DNA from: Epiperipatus broadwayi
Taxonomy: Eukaryota; Onychophora; Udeonychophora; Euonychophora; Peripatidae
Assembly (NCBI GenBank): GCA_028023455.1
Contig: JAQFVV010000275.1
Span: 496,001-560,000 of the forward strand
DNA length: 64,000 nucleotides
Direction of reading: 5' to 3'
Of this stretch, positions 12,490 through 22,786 are shown piece by piece. How positions within the stretch are numbered: position 1 is the stretch's first letter; every line of letters starts with the position of its first letter. Under the pieces are notes generated by a model. It worked only from the letters and a program-made list of their open reading frames with translations. It did not search any database and was not told the DNA's origin. The translations under genes and the position numbers were made by a program.

Positions 12490-12770
12490 CTAGAACCTTG
12501 CAAAAAAGGCATCCAACTTTAGTAGAGACTACACATGGATCATGCCAGACCATTTAATGGATACATTTTTATGATTGTGATTGACTCTTATTCTAAATAG
12601 CCTAAATACAAAATGATCAAAACATAAGTGCAGAATATACCCTTAAAATTTTAAATGAATTACTTGCATGCCATAGATATTCTAAGACAATCATATCTGA
12701 TAATAGAGCCAGTTTTATATTATTGTAGTTAAAAGATTCATATTAATGCCTCTGTGAGTCAATGTTAAAT
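12490..12770 (+). pseudogene. Integrase core remnant of the outer element
   Basis: MDHARPFNGYIFMIVIDSYSK around 12540-12597 matches the integrase 'D.AGPF.G..F.VVID..SKW.E' block with the first catalytic-region Asp. Downstream, ISDNRASFI near 12690-12720 matches the 'SDNG.QF' block with the second Asp. The zinc-binding N-terminal part is not convincing. Confidence 0.65.
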
Positions 12771-13080
12771 AAAAACTATTACAAAAATATAAATGTATTA
12801 AGGAATACTATTTTACAGGGCAGAATTTAATATTGGAGATTGGTTGTTTGGAATTTTATTGAAAGTTATATCAAAACAATTGAGACTCATACAACCGACC
12901 ACTGGAAATGAATTTAAAAGAAATAATAATTATCTGAGAAATCATAAGAATGAGTCACTAAATTGAGTAAAAATAAGAATGAAATCTCTGTTAACAGAAG
13001 TGATTACTCCAGTAAATATCTGTGGTGTTTGGTTAGGCTTACAGGTTCATTTCCAAACCAACAGACACAAAAAGAATAAC

Positions 13081-13612
13081 TACTCAGAAATCAATATGTA
13101 TAACTTATTAGTCTAAAAAATATATACATGTTAGCTAAACAAATGAATAAATACAACTGATAGACTTGAATGCTGAGATAGTCAAGCTGAGTATGGAACT
13201 TGCTTCCAGCTAATGATTAGCCTGCCTTGTGAGTTCTGGTAAGACTCTTCCAGCTATGTATTTAGCTTGCCTTGAGCCAGCTCTAATTTGGATGTAGCAG
13301 TTTCCAGTCCATAGGTTGACTTGCCTTACTGAGTGGACATCACAATAATGACTAGAGAAATACCTTTGCTGATGGCAGAGGGTTTAATGGAGAGCACGTT
13401 CTGTCATTCAGGTTAACAGAAGTAATTGCTCTCTGGCTTGCCTCCAAAAGGCTGACTATTTAATGGAAGATCCCCTACCTTAGTGGAAACATGCGGATTT
13501 GGTGCATGAACCCCAGTGAAGGATTTAATCCATTTGGATAGCAACTGGGTGCTAGCCAATCAGGTAAGGAATCTGGAATGGTCCATTTGTAAAGGCAAGG
13601 TCAGATGTGATA
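13081..13612 (-). repeat. 3' LTR of the inner element
   Basis: Matches 15898-16452 over its full length with scattered substitutions, for example 'tagacttgaatgctgagatagtc' shared exactly. On the minus strand a short purine tract (GTGAGGGA, 13613-13620) lies just upstream and is the likely plus-strand primer. Confidence 0.85.
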
Positions 13613-13802
13613 TCCCTCACCCTGGCTAAAATTATCCCTGGAGGATATAGCCTTCAAGATGTGCTGGACAATGTATTGTCCACTTGGTTGGTTTCTTCAG
13701 CTGATTGCTGTTTGTGTCTTCCTCTTTTTCACTTGATGAACTTGTTTCTGGTTGACCACTGTTCTTGTTAGCTTCTGATGTGTGGTTGAGTCTTAGCTGT
13801 TT

Positions 13803-14195
13803 TCAATGGAGATGATAATGATGACCATCTTTTGTTTGCACAACAACAGTATAAGGACCCTTTATTTGAGTTACTACTGCTGGTATCCATTTTGTGGTCC
13901 CATAGTCCATATGACATATTACTTGTGTCCCTATATAAAGTTTTATTTTTTTATTTTCTTGTTCAAGTTTGGCATCAGATTTCAGGGTTAATAGCATAGT
14001 TCTTAAGGGTCTGTTGAATAATAGTACTGCAGGAGTCTTCTCTGTTACTGTGCTCAGAGTGGAGTGCTGTGCTGGCAGAGTCCTGGCAATTCTGGTGTTC
14101 CAGCTTCCATCCATTTTCATGGTCAGCTTTTTGTTGAAGTCTTCTGAGTAATTAGATTTCATCTTTGATAATGTGAGCTGGTTCACATTGGTCAC
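13803..14195 (-). pseudogene. Integrase C-terminal segment fused to the end of protease (internal deletion)
   Basis: The first part (VTNVNQLTL) continues from the protease frame just upstream. After about 14120 the sequence changes to integrase: HSTLSTVTEKTPAVLLFNRP matches the 'HSTTG.SPAELLFGR.LRT' block that closes the gypsy integrase catalytic domain. The C-terminal region (IGTQVICHMDYGTTKWIPAV, VQTKDGHHYHLH) matches the small SH3-like chromatin/DNA-binding tail. RT, RNase H and the integrase catalytic core are missing, so an internal deletion joined protease to integrase in frame. Confidence 0.75.
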
Positions 14196-14216
14196 TTTGA
14201 ATCCTAAGTGAATTAA

Positions 14217-14465
14217 TCAGTCATGGCCTAACAAGTTGTTGTGATCACCAGATGCCACTACCAGTGGTAGATGGCTCATCTTGTTAGGCATAGTAATTTT
14301 AATTCTTATCTGACCCAAGAGTTTGATTTTATTCTCTTGGTAGTCTGATATTGACTTACTGCAATGGTGCAGTTTATATTTATTCTTTTTATTAATGATC
14401 ACCGAGGTCTTTCTTGAAACTATAGACACTGCTGACCCTGTACCAAGTTCCATCTTGACTGGCAT
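14217..14465 (-). pseudogene. Aspartic protease of the inner element, active-site Asp lost
   Basis: VKMELGTGSAVSIVS matches the retropepsin active site V.ELDTGSA.S.IS, but the catalytic Asp is Gly (GTGS). NLLGHD at the end matches the closing 'LLGRDWL' strand; the next codon is a stop (TGA) where Trp is usual. Loss of the Asp alone would abolish cleavage. Confidence 0.75.
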
Positions 14466-14589
14466 ATCATTAAATATGATAGTATGTATAAACTCAGAAT
14501 TGTAATCTCTGGTATGGTGTATACAGACTACTTGCTTATGTTGCTTCTCAGTACCTTTACTGTTTTTAGGAATAGACTTGGCTGTTTGT

Positions 14590-14730
14590 CTTTTTAATTT
14601 AAGACATGCTGCCTTTATATGTTTGACTCACTTGCAAAGCGTGCATGTTGCTTTGTGGTATGGGCATTCTGTATGCATGTACTCATTGCATCTATAACAA
14701 AGCTGTGGGCTATTTGATGCTAAGTTCTTT
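14590..14730 (-). pseudogene. Nucleocapsid double zinc knuckle of the inner element
   Basis: The minus strand reads CYRCNEYMHTECPYHKATC then TLCK, a stop, VKHIKAACL. This is the paired CX2CX4HX2-4C arrangement usual in K02A2.6-like gypsy Gag proteins; the stop replaces one residue between the last Cys pair and His. Confidence 0.7.
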
Positions 14731-14814
14731 GAGTTGACTGTGTATTTGGGTGATCCAATGTTATGCTCAATTTTTTGCACTTCATACTTTGTAAGTTTTT
14801 TTAATGGGGTAGCT

Positions 14815-15357
14815 TGACTAAGTTATTGTTTTTGCTAGTCCTGCCTGAGCTACCACTGTCTCAAAATCTGGGTCCGGAATTATTAACATTTTCAACCTCA
14901 AATTGTGATCGTTTATACCACAAATAAAATGATCATGAAGTGCTTCATTCATGAAGTCTTTGAAATCACACTTCAAGTCTAATATATGGATCTGTGTTGC
15001 AAATTCTCTAGCTGTTTCACCCTGTTCTTCTATGCTGAGATTAAAATGGTATCTCTGCATTGTTGTCAAGGGTTTAGGAAAAAAAATACTGTGAGAATTG
15101 TCAACACTCTATCAAAATCCATCTCAGCTGGGGTTATAGCTGTAGATTGAAATTTGAGTATATTGCATGTTTGCAGACCTATTACGGTCATTAGTATGGC
15201 TAACTTTACTTCAGGCTTTTTTTAGCTGGTTAGCCTGTAGATAAAAAATCAAATGCTTTTTATAATTTGGCCAGCTCTCAGGTTGAGCTGGATCAAAAGA
15301 TTTTATAGAGCTGATTGCTTTAGACAACTTTATTTATTTATGCGAGTAATCACTCAT
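14815..15357 (-). pseudogene. gag of the inner Ty3/gypsy element
   Basis: Likely start ATG at 15357 (MSDYSHK). FDPAQPESWPNYKKHLIFYL is the conserved capsid start. After a frameshift, the open block 15069-14818 carries YHFNLSIEEQGETAREFATQ, then LDLKCDFKDFMNEALHDHF and CGINDHNLRLKML, the classic 'F..R.Q..GE...EF...L..LA..C.F.....E.LRD.F.CGI.D...' order. Gag would form the particle core. At least two stops and two frame changes are present. Confidence 0.8.
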
Positions 15358-15639
15358 AATTATTTTGGTTTTACAGTTACATTATTGTAAGTAACTCAAC
15401 AAAGCTTTTAAACCAATAGAGCGAGCTTTTGTTGCTGTTTTGCGATTAAAGCTTTTGTGATTGGTTGAAGCTTCAATTTGACACACCTACGTAGTTTTTT
15501 TTTTTTTGAAAAATCACATTAATGAAATTCCGAGAATGTAAATTTTTTCAAAAAGAAAAATAATAAATATGCAAAATACGCACTCATGTATTTATTTCAT
15601 ATATTTAGATTTGTTAAAACTGGTGTATTTTATAATATA

Positions 15640-15890
15640 ATTTTTCCAGATGTGAGGGAAAAATTGTTTGTCTGACTGTGCTGGCATACTTTATTCTATA
15701 ATTTTTCCAGCCGTGAGGGAAAAATTTCTCTGTAACTGCACCAGATCTGTGTAACTGGCATAGATTACTCTATAATTTTTCCAGCCATGATGAAAGAATT
15801 TCTGTGACTGCACCAGATCTGTGTAACTGGCATAGTTTATTTTATAATTTTTTCAGCGTGAGGAAAAAATTTCTGCGCAACTGCGCCAGA
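15640..15890 (-). repeat. Four tandem 5'-leader units that include the primer-binding site
   Basis: Units begin at 15640, 15701, 15775 and 15847 (61, 74, 72 and a cut 44 bases). Each starts ATTTTTYCAG..GTGAGG-like and, in units 2-4, contains AACTGC(A/G)CCAGA-like sequence. The last unit ends against the 5' LTR, so its ACTGCGCCAGA is the primer-binding site and units 2 and 3 carry imperfect copies of it (one base changed in TGGCGCAGT). Confidence 0.8.
15871..15888 (-). promoter_or_regulatory. Primer-binding site of the inner element
   Basis: The minus strand begins TGGCGCAGT nine bases inside the end of the 5' LTR (15898). A TGG start is expected for pairing with a tRNA 3' CCA end. The same first nine bases occur at the equivalent place of the element at 48-51 kb (49287), so both probably use the same primer tRNA. 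I cannot say which tRNA. Confidence 0.65.
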
Positions 15891-15897
15891 TGTGTTG

Positions 15898-16452
15898 TGC
15901 TCAGCCATCAATATGTACAATCTATTAGTCCAAAAAATATAAAGTTGTTAGTTGAACAAATGAATAAATACAGTTGATAGACTTGAATGCTGAGATAGTC
16001 GAGCCAAATACGAAACTTGCTTCCAGCTAATGATTAGCCTGCCTCATGAGTTCTGGTAAGACTCTTCCAGCTATGTATTTAGCTTGCCTCGAGTTGGCTC
16101 TAATTTAGATGTAGCAGTTTTCAGTCCATAGGTGGACTTGTCTCACCATGTGGATGTCATGATAATGACTAGAGAATACCTTTGCTGATGGCAGAGGGTT
16201 TAATAGAGAGCAGGTTCTGTCATAATAGAGAGCAGGTTCTGTCATTCAAGTTAACAGAAGTAATTACTCTCTGCCTTGCCTCTAAAAGACTGACTATTTA
16301 ATGGCAGGTCCCTTACTTTACTGGAAACATTCTAATTTGGTGCGCGAATCCCAGTGAAGGATTTAAACCCTTTGGATAGCAACTGGGTGCTAGCCAATCA
16401 GGTAAGAAATTTGGAATAGTCCACTTCTCTAAAGGCAAGGCCAGATATGACA
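15898..16452 (-). repeat. 5' LTR of the inner element
   Basis: Full-length match to 13081-13612. It carries an extra tandem copy of a 21-22 base phrase (ATAATAGAGAGCAGGTTCTGTC-like, about 16200-16245) that the other LTR has once, which explains most of the length difference. Confidence 0.85.
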
Positions 16453-16679
16453 ATATCAATACATGAGGCATCTATTTATTTTGAGTAACTAGTCTTAATG
16501 ATCATCAACAAGTACCACTAATGGATTTAAATTCAGAAGTTTGAACAAGCAGAAAGTATAACAAGACAGGAGGAAGAAAAACCTGTATCACCATCAAAGC
16601 ATGTAAGAAATCGATGTTCATAGAAATTAAAAGACTATTTGTGATTAGACAAATTATTTTCTAAAAGAGAGAAGGGTAC

Positions 16680-16995
16680 TGTCTGACTAAATGTAGCACT
16701 GTCTGTGCATGTGAATATAGATGTTTTATTCATTTGGTAAATAAAGTTCCTATATTTGTTGTAATTATAGATAGACAGGAAATATATAAATTTCTTCTGA
16801 AATATAAACACTCTAGATATTTTACATTATGTATACTAAGAATGCATTTAAATTCGTATTAAATTACTGTATGCTAATTTATCCAGGTTATATAAGTGAT
16901 ATAAAACTACAGAAATCTGACATTCTGTTTGTGAGTAGAGAAATAGAAAAGCACACACAAGTACTCACAATGTAAATTAAGCTTGTATGTAAGAA
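16680..16995 (+). repeat. 3' LTR of the outer Ty3/gypsy element, truncated
   Basis: Starts TGTCTGACTA like the LTR at 9241, preceded by a polypurine tract. Homology ends at about 16995, roughly 40 bases before the Penelope-like arm begins at about 17035, so the right edge was probably lost when the PLE pair arrived. Confidence 0.8.
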
Positions 16996-17034
16996 GAATT
17001 TTCGTATTGATTTTTACTATATTAATTTAAAATA

Positions 17035-17660
17035 TAAAATGCGCTAACATGCACAAACACACAAAGCTGATGACAAATAAAGAAATATTTATATATTTAA
17101 TTATATGGTTAAGCGCTTTCGAGGGTCAGAGCCCTCATATTCAGAACCATCTTGTAAATAGACAAGTAAATTGATTAAGAGTGATGTAAATTTATGCAAA
17201 TGAGATAGTTACATATTCCATTTCCTGTATATTTTGTAGCAAGAGTCTTTTCTTTTTATGACATCGTTATCTCTAGTGATAAAGTAAGCCTCTTTTAGCT
17301 TCCTTTTGAGATCATGTCACTCTGCAAACCACCGCTGGATCTTTAAGTTGGCAATTGTGAACACTGAAGTGTGGTGCTGTGCAAAAACTGAACTATAAGA
17401 AGTGTCTACCAATGCTTTATTATAGGAGTATGTGTGTTGGAATAGCGTAGTGGAAAGAGTGGCCCTGGTCTCAACATAATATGATGATTTACAATGTTTT
17501 TTAGGGCAGGGAACATTATAGATTATCTGAGGTGTCAGCTAGGGTGGCAGGCTGTATTTAGTATTATTGATTAGTTTGTTGGAATTGGGAGGTATGTGAA
17601 AGCATAAATGATATTTATTATTGAATATATTATAAAAACTTTTATGCACATTAGGCTGAT
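17035..17660 (-). mobile_element. Penelope-like 3' end, left arm of a head-to-head pair
   Basis: The minus strand matches 18400-19025 of the plus strand, from the 'SFYNIFNNKYHLCFH' coding segment through a decayed GIY-YIG domain and the 3' untranslated end. The GIY-YIG frame here reads IYNVPCPKKHCKSSYYVETR after frame correction. Near the outer end (17113-17144) is a hairpin motif, GAGGG..CCCTC followed by GAAA, of the kind found at PLE termini. Confidence 0.8.
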
Positions 17661-18227
17661 AAGGGAGTAGAAGTTTTTGTTTATCTGTGTTAGTGGCATG
17701 ATTATTTATTTTGGAGAAAAAATGTTTTATTTTCTTATCAATTAAATTCTGATTAAAACCAACTTTTATTGAGTCATTCCTGTTAGCTTTTTTATCTGCC
17801 TTGAATTTATAAAGCTGCATATTTCTATACAGAAAGAAAGTTAAGCCAGAGAGTTTATGGTTAGTTGGTGAATTGAAGAGGGGGTGATAATGTTCTCTAA
17901 CTTCAAGCGGTTTGATGAGCATCTTATAATTAAGATGTGTGTGCTCTTGCTGAATGTGTATGTGTAGATATTTGACTTGTTTGTGGTTGTTTTCATACTC
18001 TCTGTTGAAAGTAAGGTCTGTGGTATTTTGGAGTTCAGTTTTAATTTATAGAATAACTGAGTGGAGGCAGCTATGAAGAGATCATCAACATATCTAGTGT
18101 AGATGATTGGTAAATTAGAGTCTTGATATTTTGGGATTACTTGTTTTTCAAAGTAATATAACACTATATTTGAGATAATGCCACTCATAGACAGTCTCAT
18201 TGGCCAACCATCCTTCATATGAAACAA
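17539..18227 (-). pseudogene. Penelope-like reverse transcriptase and linker (frameshifted)
   Basis: Frame 18227-17841 starts MFHMKDGWPMRLSMSGIISN, the block-B-like 'Q..G.PMG...S..LA' region, followed by IYTRYVDDLFIAAS, the RT catalytic box with both aspartates (YVDD). It then shifts into frame 17922-17539, whose product (NHKLSGLTFFLYRNMQLYKF, then KSFYNIFNNKYHLCFH) is the RT thumb and the linker leading to GIY-YIG. The fingers region is missing, so the copy is 5'-truncated at about 18230. Confidence 0.8.
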
Positions 18228-18327
18228 CTGGTTGTGAAAAAAAGGCCATAATATTTTTTATCAAGTCATAATAAAGTTTATAATAAAGTCAATCACTGGT
18301 TGAGCTGAATTTCTCTTCTTTTATAAT

Positions 18328-18645
18328 GTGAATAGATTTAGCTCTGCAAGTGGAGCCATACACAGACAAACAAAGACTTCTACTAAGGATCTGCCTGATG
18401 TGGATAAAAGTTTTTACAATATATTCAATAATAAATATCATTTATGCTTTCACACACCTCCCAACTCCAACAAACTAATCAATAATACTAAAGACAGCCT
18501 ACCACCCTTGCTGACACCTCAGGTGGTCTATAATATTGCCTGCCCTGAAAAACACTGTAAATCATTGTATTATGGTGAGACCAAAGCCTCTCTTTCCACT
18601 AGGCTATTCCACCACCCTACTCTTATAATAAAGCACTGGTAGACA
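18328..18645 (+). pseudogene. Penelope-like linker and GIY-YIG start, right copy
   Basis: DKSFYNIFNNKYHLCFHTPP repeats the minus-strand copy at 17.6 kb. VVYNIACPEKHCKSLYYGET matches the GIY-YIG start (VVYNI..C...C..LYYGET) with the paired Cys residues characteristic of PLE endonucleases, followed by a catalytic-helix Arg (STRLFHH). The frame stops at 18643. The first ~24 residues, before DKSF, do not match the other copy and lie across the junction of the pair. Confidence 0.8.
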
Positions 18646-19025
18646 CTTCTTATAGTTCAATTTTTGCACAGCACCGCACTTCAGCCAGTCACAATTGCCA
18701 ACCTAGAGATCCAGTGGTGGTTTGCAGAGAGTGACACAATCTCAAAAGGAAGATAAAAGAGACTTACTTTATATAATGACACCATAAATAGAAAAGACTC
18801 TTGCTACAAGATATCCAGAAAATGGAATATGTAACTATCGCATTTGCATAAATTTACATCGCTCTTAATCAATTTACTTGTCTATTTACAAGATGGCTAT
18901 GAATATGAGGCTCTAATCCTCGGAAGCACTTAGCCACATAATTAAAATATATATATATATATTTCTTTGTTTGTCTTCAGTTTTGTGTGCTCATGTGTAT
19001 TAGTGCATTTATATTTTATACTTTA
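18400..19025 (+). mobile_element. Penelope-like 3' end, right arm of a head-to-head pair
   Basis: Mirror of 17035-17660, with substitutions and small indels but still easily aligned (for example 'cttgtctatttacaagatgg' exactly shared). The terminal hairpin motif lies at about 18899-18932. The outer end has an (AT)n run at 18948-18962 that the left arm lacks. Confidence 0.8.
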
Positions 19026-19809
19026 GAACAATTAGCCACAAAGTTTAAACTGTTTGCTCATTTATATTAATTTTAATCAATGCTTTCTCAGTTGATACTG
19101 TCAATAATATCCCTGAGTATATAGCAATCTACAACATTTGTTGTCGGTAATATATCTTTTTATCTTATTTCTGCATCTTTTTTTTTCATTTTCTTCCATA
19201 TCTATAGTCAGAAGTCTCCAAATATGATTATAGTTCCTGCTTCTTATAAAACTATATTCTAAATAACACCTTATCAAACCTATTTTTTAAATCTAATTTT
19301 AATGTGTTAAAAATAATTTTCATTAAAAACTTGTTTAGCACCACAATTCTTACTTTGATATTATTGTTATTATTATATTATAATCACCTAATTAAATATT
19401 TTAAGTTTCTAATTCATCGTATTGTCTGGATAATTTTCACTTTCAATTTTTTTATTACTTCCATCAGTACTCATTGCTTTGGTTATTATATTTTCTATTT
19501 TACCAATTTTTATTTAATATAATTAACATTCTGTAAGCTAATTCTCACATTTGCAAATACTGCTGTACTATCAGCAAAAATAGCGCACCAAAAGTTAAAA
19601 TTTTTATAATGAGAGGTTTAATATTATAGGCGAATATGTTTTAACAATAGGCTTTGTCTTCAGTTTGTGAGTTGGCCAATTAAAAGATTTGATTTTTACC
19701 TCATACAACCAATAATATAATTAGCGGTTAAAAGGTTAATGTATAATTATAGATAATACATATTTAAATGTCATAAAAATGAAAATAATGAAATCCAATA
19801 TGTTGTTCT
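19026..19809. other. Unassigned AT-rich DNA
   Basis: Nothing supported. An open frame at 19304-19522 encodes only a hydrophobic Phe/Ile/Leu-rich peptide expected of T-rich DNA. Confidence 0.5.
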
Positions 19810-20730
19810 TTCATATAAATTATAACAAATAAAAAAAAACCCCATATACAACAACTAATATAAATGTATATTAATCATACATAGAAAGCTTTTTTTGGCT
19901 CATGATTTAGTGCCGTTTTCAAATGTTAATAATCTCTTTTAACATCAACCAATTATTGCATATATAACATATCTGTCTTCCATAATGGAAGTAAAATATC
20001 AACAATAACAAAATAAATCATTAATAAAATAAAATCTTCATATAGAGATGCAGTATACTATATAACATAGCAATATACAAAACAAATAACACACACACAC
20101 ATATATATAACTTCATGTATATTGTCTTACATAATTTTCCCTTCATTTTCCATTGACCAGTTGTTAACTAAATTTATTGATGTAAATATTCATACAATTA
20201 TTTTTAATGTAATATGGATCTTTAATGTAATGTAAAGGCAAAACTTTTAATTCACATTAAAGAACCATATTAACCTTTAAATTACATTAAAGATCTAAGG
20301 AGAAAACAAATATATGAAACATATTACATTAAAAATAATTTAAATAATTGTATAAATAATTTCAATAAATTTAGTTAACAACTGATCGATTTGGAAATGA
20401 ATGAAAAATTATGTAGACAATATACATATAACGTATAATATATGTATTATTTATTTGTTATATTGTTATGCTATATTGTTATATTGGATCTGTATATGAA
20501 TGTTTTATTTAATTTTACTATTTAATTTTATTGTTGTTGTTATTTTACTTCCACTGTGGAACCCTACATGGTGTTACATATGCAATAATTGATTAATGTT
20601 AAAATAGATTATTAATATTTGAAAAGAGCACTAAACTATGTGCCAAAATTTTTTTTTTATATATCATTAATATATATCTATATTAACTGTTATATATGAT
20701 TTTTATTATTTGTTACATTTAAATGTATAA
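19810..20730. repeat. Large imperfect palindrome, arms ~440 bp
   Basis: 19810-20240 read on the minus strand aligns with 20290-20730 on the plus strand. Matching blocks include 'ttaataatctnttttaacatnaancaattattgcatat', 'gtggaagtaaaat' (ttccat.atggaagtaaaat on the left), 'gttaactaaatttattg' and 'aaaattatgtaagacaatatac'-like sequence. Near both outer ends is a hairpin motif (19891-19920 and 20618-20648): TTGAAAA, a short stem with TAAA in the loop, then AAAA. By position and form this resembles the terminal hairpins of the PLE arms at 17-19 kb and 48 kb. No coding sequence remains, so PLE origin is inferred. Confidence 0.7.
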
Positions 20731-22074
20731 TTACTTTATTATATTTCTTTGAAGATGAATTTTTTGACTACCTAGTTTTTGATTTAGTCTCTATTAAATA
20801 AAAAAAAATCTGATAAAAATAATAAAGAATACAATATAAGAACATAAAAGTTTAAACTTTCAAAAATTAACATGATCAGAGCTAAAGTTGAGGATGATCA
20901 TTCAAAATATTTTATTTTACAAATTATCAATATTTTTATTTATTTATAAGATTAAAAAAACGATTAAAAAAAGGCAATTAAATAAAAAATCTGATCACGA
21001 ATTTCATTTTGAAAAAAATAATATTAAAAATTATAAACTACAAAAAATAATTTAGAGATAAAAAAAATAGATAAACAAAAGAGAGAAAAAGACATGATAA
21101 GAACATATTATTTCTGGTTTGAAAAAAAAAAAACTTAATTTGACATGCTCTAATCATCTCTTTAAAATATGTTGCTAAATCTCATCATGTTATGGCAAAA
21201 AAATTAGTAAGCAGAAAAAACTTATTACGTTAACAAAAAAAAATAATCCACTGAATCGCAGCTAATCTATAAAAGAACATTTCTGAATTTGTTAAAATCA
21301 TAACAGTGAATAGAAGTGTCATTTTATGCTATCCCATTTAATTTCTGAAAATCATTTTAAAATTAAAAACAAACAAGTCATAGATAAAATATCTTGAATT
21401 ATCTTAGCTAAACTGTCAATAACAATAATATTAAGAGATGAAACTGCTATGCTTCTATTGCAGTTAATTATACTATGCTAAAAATGTATATTTTTATGAA
21501 GTATTTAAATTATTATTTTATTATAGAAGGCTGAAACTTTCAAAACAAGTAATATTATCCTAGTAATAGAAATTAATAATTAATATAATGATCAAAATTC
21601 AAAGCAAATGAAAACTTTGTTGATTGCTTAAACAATTCATGGGCATCACACTGTTGTTTATTATTGTCTGTTTTTTTTTTTTGCAAAATGACTATTCACA
21701 ATAATTAATAATGGTAAATAAATAAATATTAACCAGAAGTTGGATTCATTTGTGATTTTACTGAGACCTTCAATTCTAGTATTGTAGGCATAAAATGAAC
21801 AACCATTAATTATGTACTATGGCATGATCATAGTTTGTGTTTTATCACAATTAACATAAGATAAAGGCAATTAAATTCCAGTCTTTAAATAGATAAACCC
21901 AATAATGAGACTTCAATAACATTTGAAAAAGTGATTTCATCTGGTGTTTTTGTTGCATATTAAAAAAGAGATTTTTTTAAGATCATACAGAAAGCTTATT
22001 TATTATAATATAAAACTTTTATTGTTTTTAGAATTTTTTGATTGACTATCCATTCTCAGGGAATAATTTTTCTT
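20731..22074. other. Unassigned AT-rich DNA
   Basis: A-rich in 20800-21250. No gene or element recognised. Confidence 0.5.
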
Positions 22075-22109
22075 CTAATATATATAAAACCAACCTAACA
22101 CTATACTAG

Positions 22110-22770
22110 TCTCTTAAAGATAATTTTCATTTGAGATGTATTTTTGATTTTACAGGAGGAATTGTTGATAAAATATCAAAATTTATTATAAGATATTTTA
22201 AGGATTATATAAAATTGGGTCAGTTTTGTGTTTCTTCTTCTTTTGAAGCTTTTAAGAAAATAAATGGTTTTGTTTTGGATGATGATTGTATTTTTGGTAG
22301 TTTAGACATTGAAAATATGTACCAATCAGTTAATAGATTAAAAAGTATTGATGTTTTTCTTTCAATTTAAATTGGAACGTTTTTCTGCAGATAAGATTAA
22401 GTTTTTCATGATTTGCTTTTGCTGTTAGAGGATTCAATGTATTTTATGTCTAATAATGTGTTTTATAAGATTAGAGAAGGTTGGGTTATTGGTTATGTTA
22501 TTTCTCCATTGATGTGTGCTGTCTATATTGATTATTTGAAGTGTAGTGTTATTAATCTGTTTTCATGTTCTATTAAATTATTTGTTAGGTATATTGATGA
22601 TTGTTTATTTGTTTTTCAGAAAGAGAAATTAGAAGAGTTTTTATGTGGATTGAATGCTTTTGATTCTAGTATTAAGTTTACAATTGAGGGGAGTAGTTTT
22701 GATTTTGTAAAATTAAAGTTTTTAGATTTAAATGTTGAGAAGGTTAATAATGTTTTGTTTTTAGTCATTT
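22110..22770 (+). pseudogene. Penelope-like reverse transcriptase
   Basis: First frame (to 22370): IVDKISKFIIRYFKDYIKLG, then DDDCIFGSLDIENMYQSVN, the RT palm motif with the first catalytic Asp ('SLD.E..Y'). Second frame (22413-22775): FYKIREGWVIGYVISPLMCA (block B, normally G...GSPLSP.LA) and KLFVRYIDDCLFVFQ (catalytic box, YIDD). Then SIKFTIEGSSFDFVKLKFLDL, the 'I.FT.E.....I.FLD' strand that follows the box in PLEs. A frameshift lies near 22370-22410 and another near 22770. Codon use is strongly T-ending. The fingers region before 22110 is not convincing. Confidence 0.85.
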
Positions 22771-22786
22771 TATAAAACCTAAGAAT

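Larger units (their letters stand above)
13081..16452 (-). mobile_element. Inner Ty3/gypsy LTR retrotransposon nested in the outer element
   Basis: Two similar LTRs (13081-13612 and 15898-16452) flank a minus-strand internal region with gag, zinc knuckles, protease and the integrase C-terminus. On the minus strand the LTR starts TGTCA and ends CTGAGCA (TG..CA; the left copy has TA for the plus-strand TG at 13081). Flanks are ATAAC (13076-13080) and ATATC (16453-16457), four of five bases alike, consistent with a 5-bp target duplication. The RT, RNase H and most of integrase are deleted, so it is a non-autonomous derivative. Confidence 0.85.
9241..16995 (+). mobile_element. Outer Ty3/gypsy LTR retrotransposon, split by a nested element
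   Basis: The LTR that begins TGTCTGACTA at 9241 recurs at 16680, just after a polypurine tract (AAAAGAGAGAAGGG, about 16663). Between them, on the plus strand and in canonical order, are decayed gag, zinc knuckle, protease, RT, RNase H and integrase. The minus-strand element at 13081-16452 interrupts the body, and sequence at 16453-16679 continues it to the polypurine tract. Many stops and frameshifts in every domain show it is old and dead. The 3' LTR runs into a Penelope-like pair at about 17.0 kb. Order of events inferred: outer element first, then the inner element and the PLE. Confidence 0.85.
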
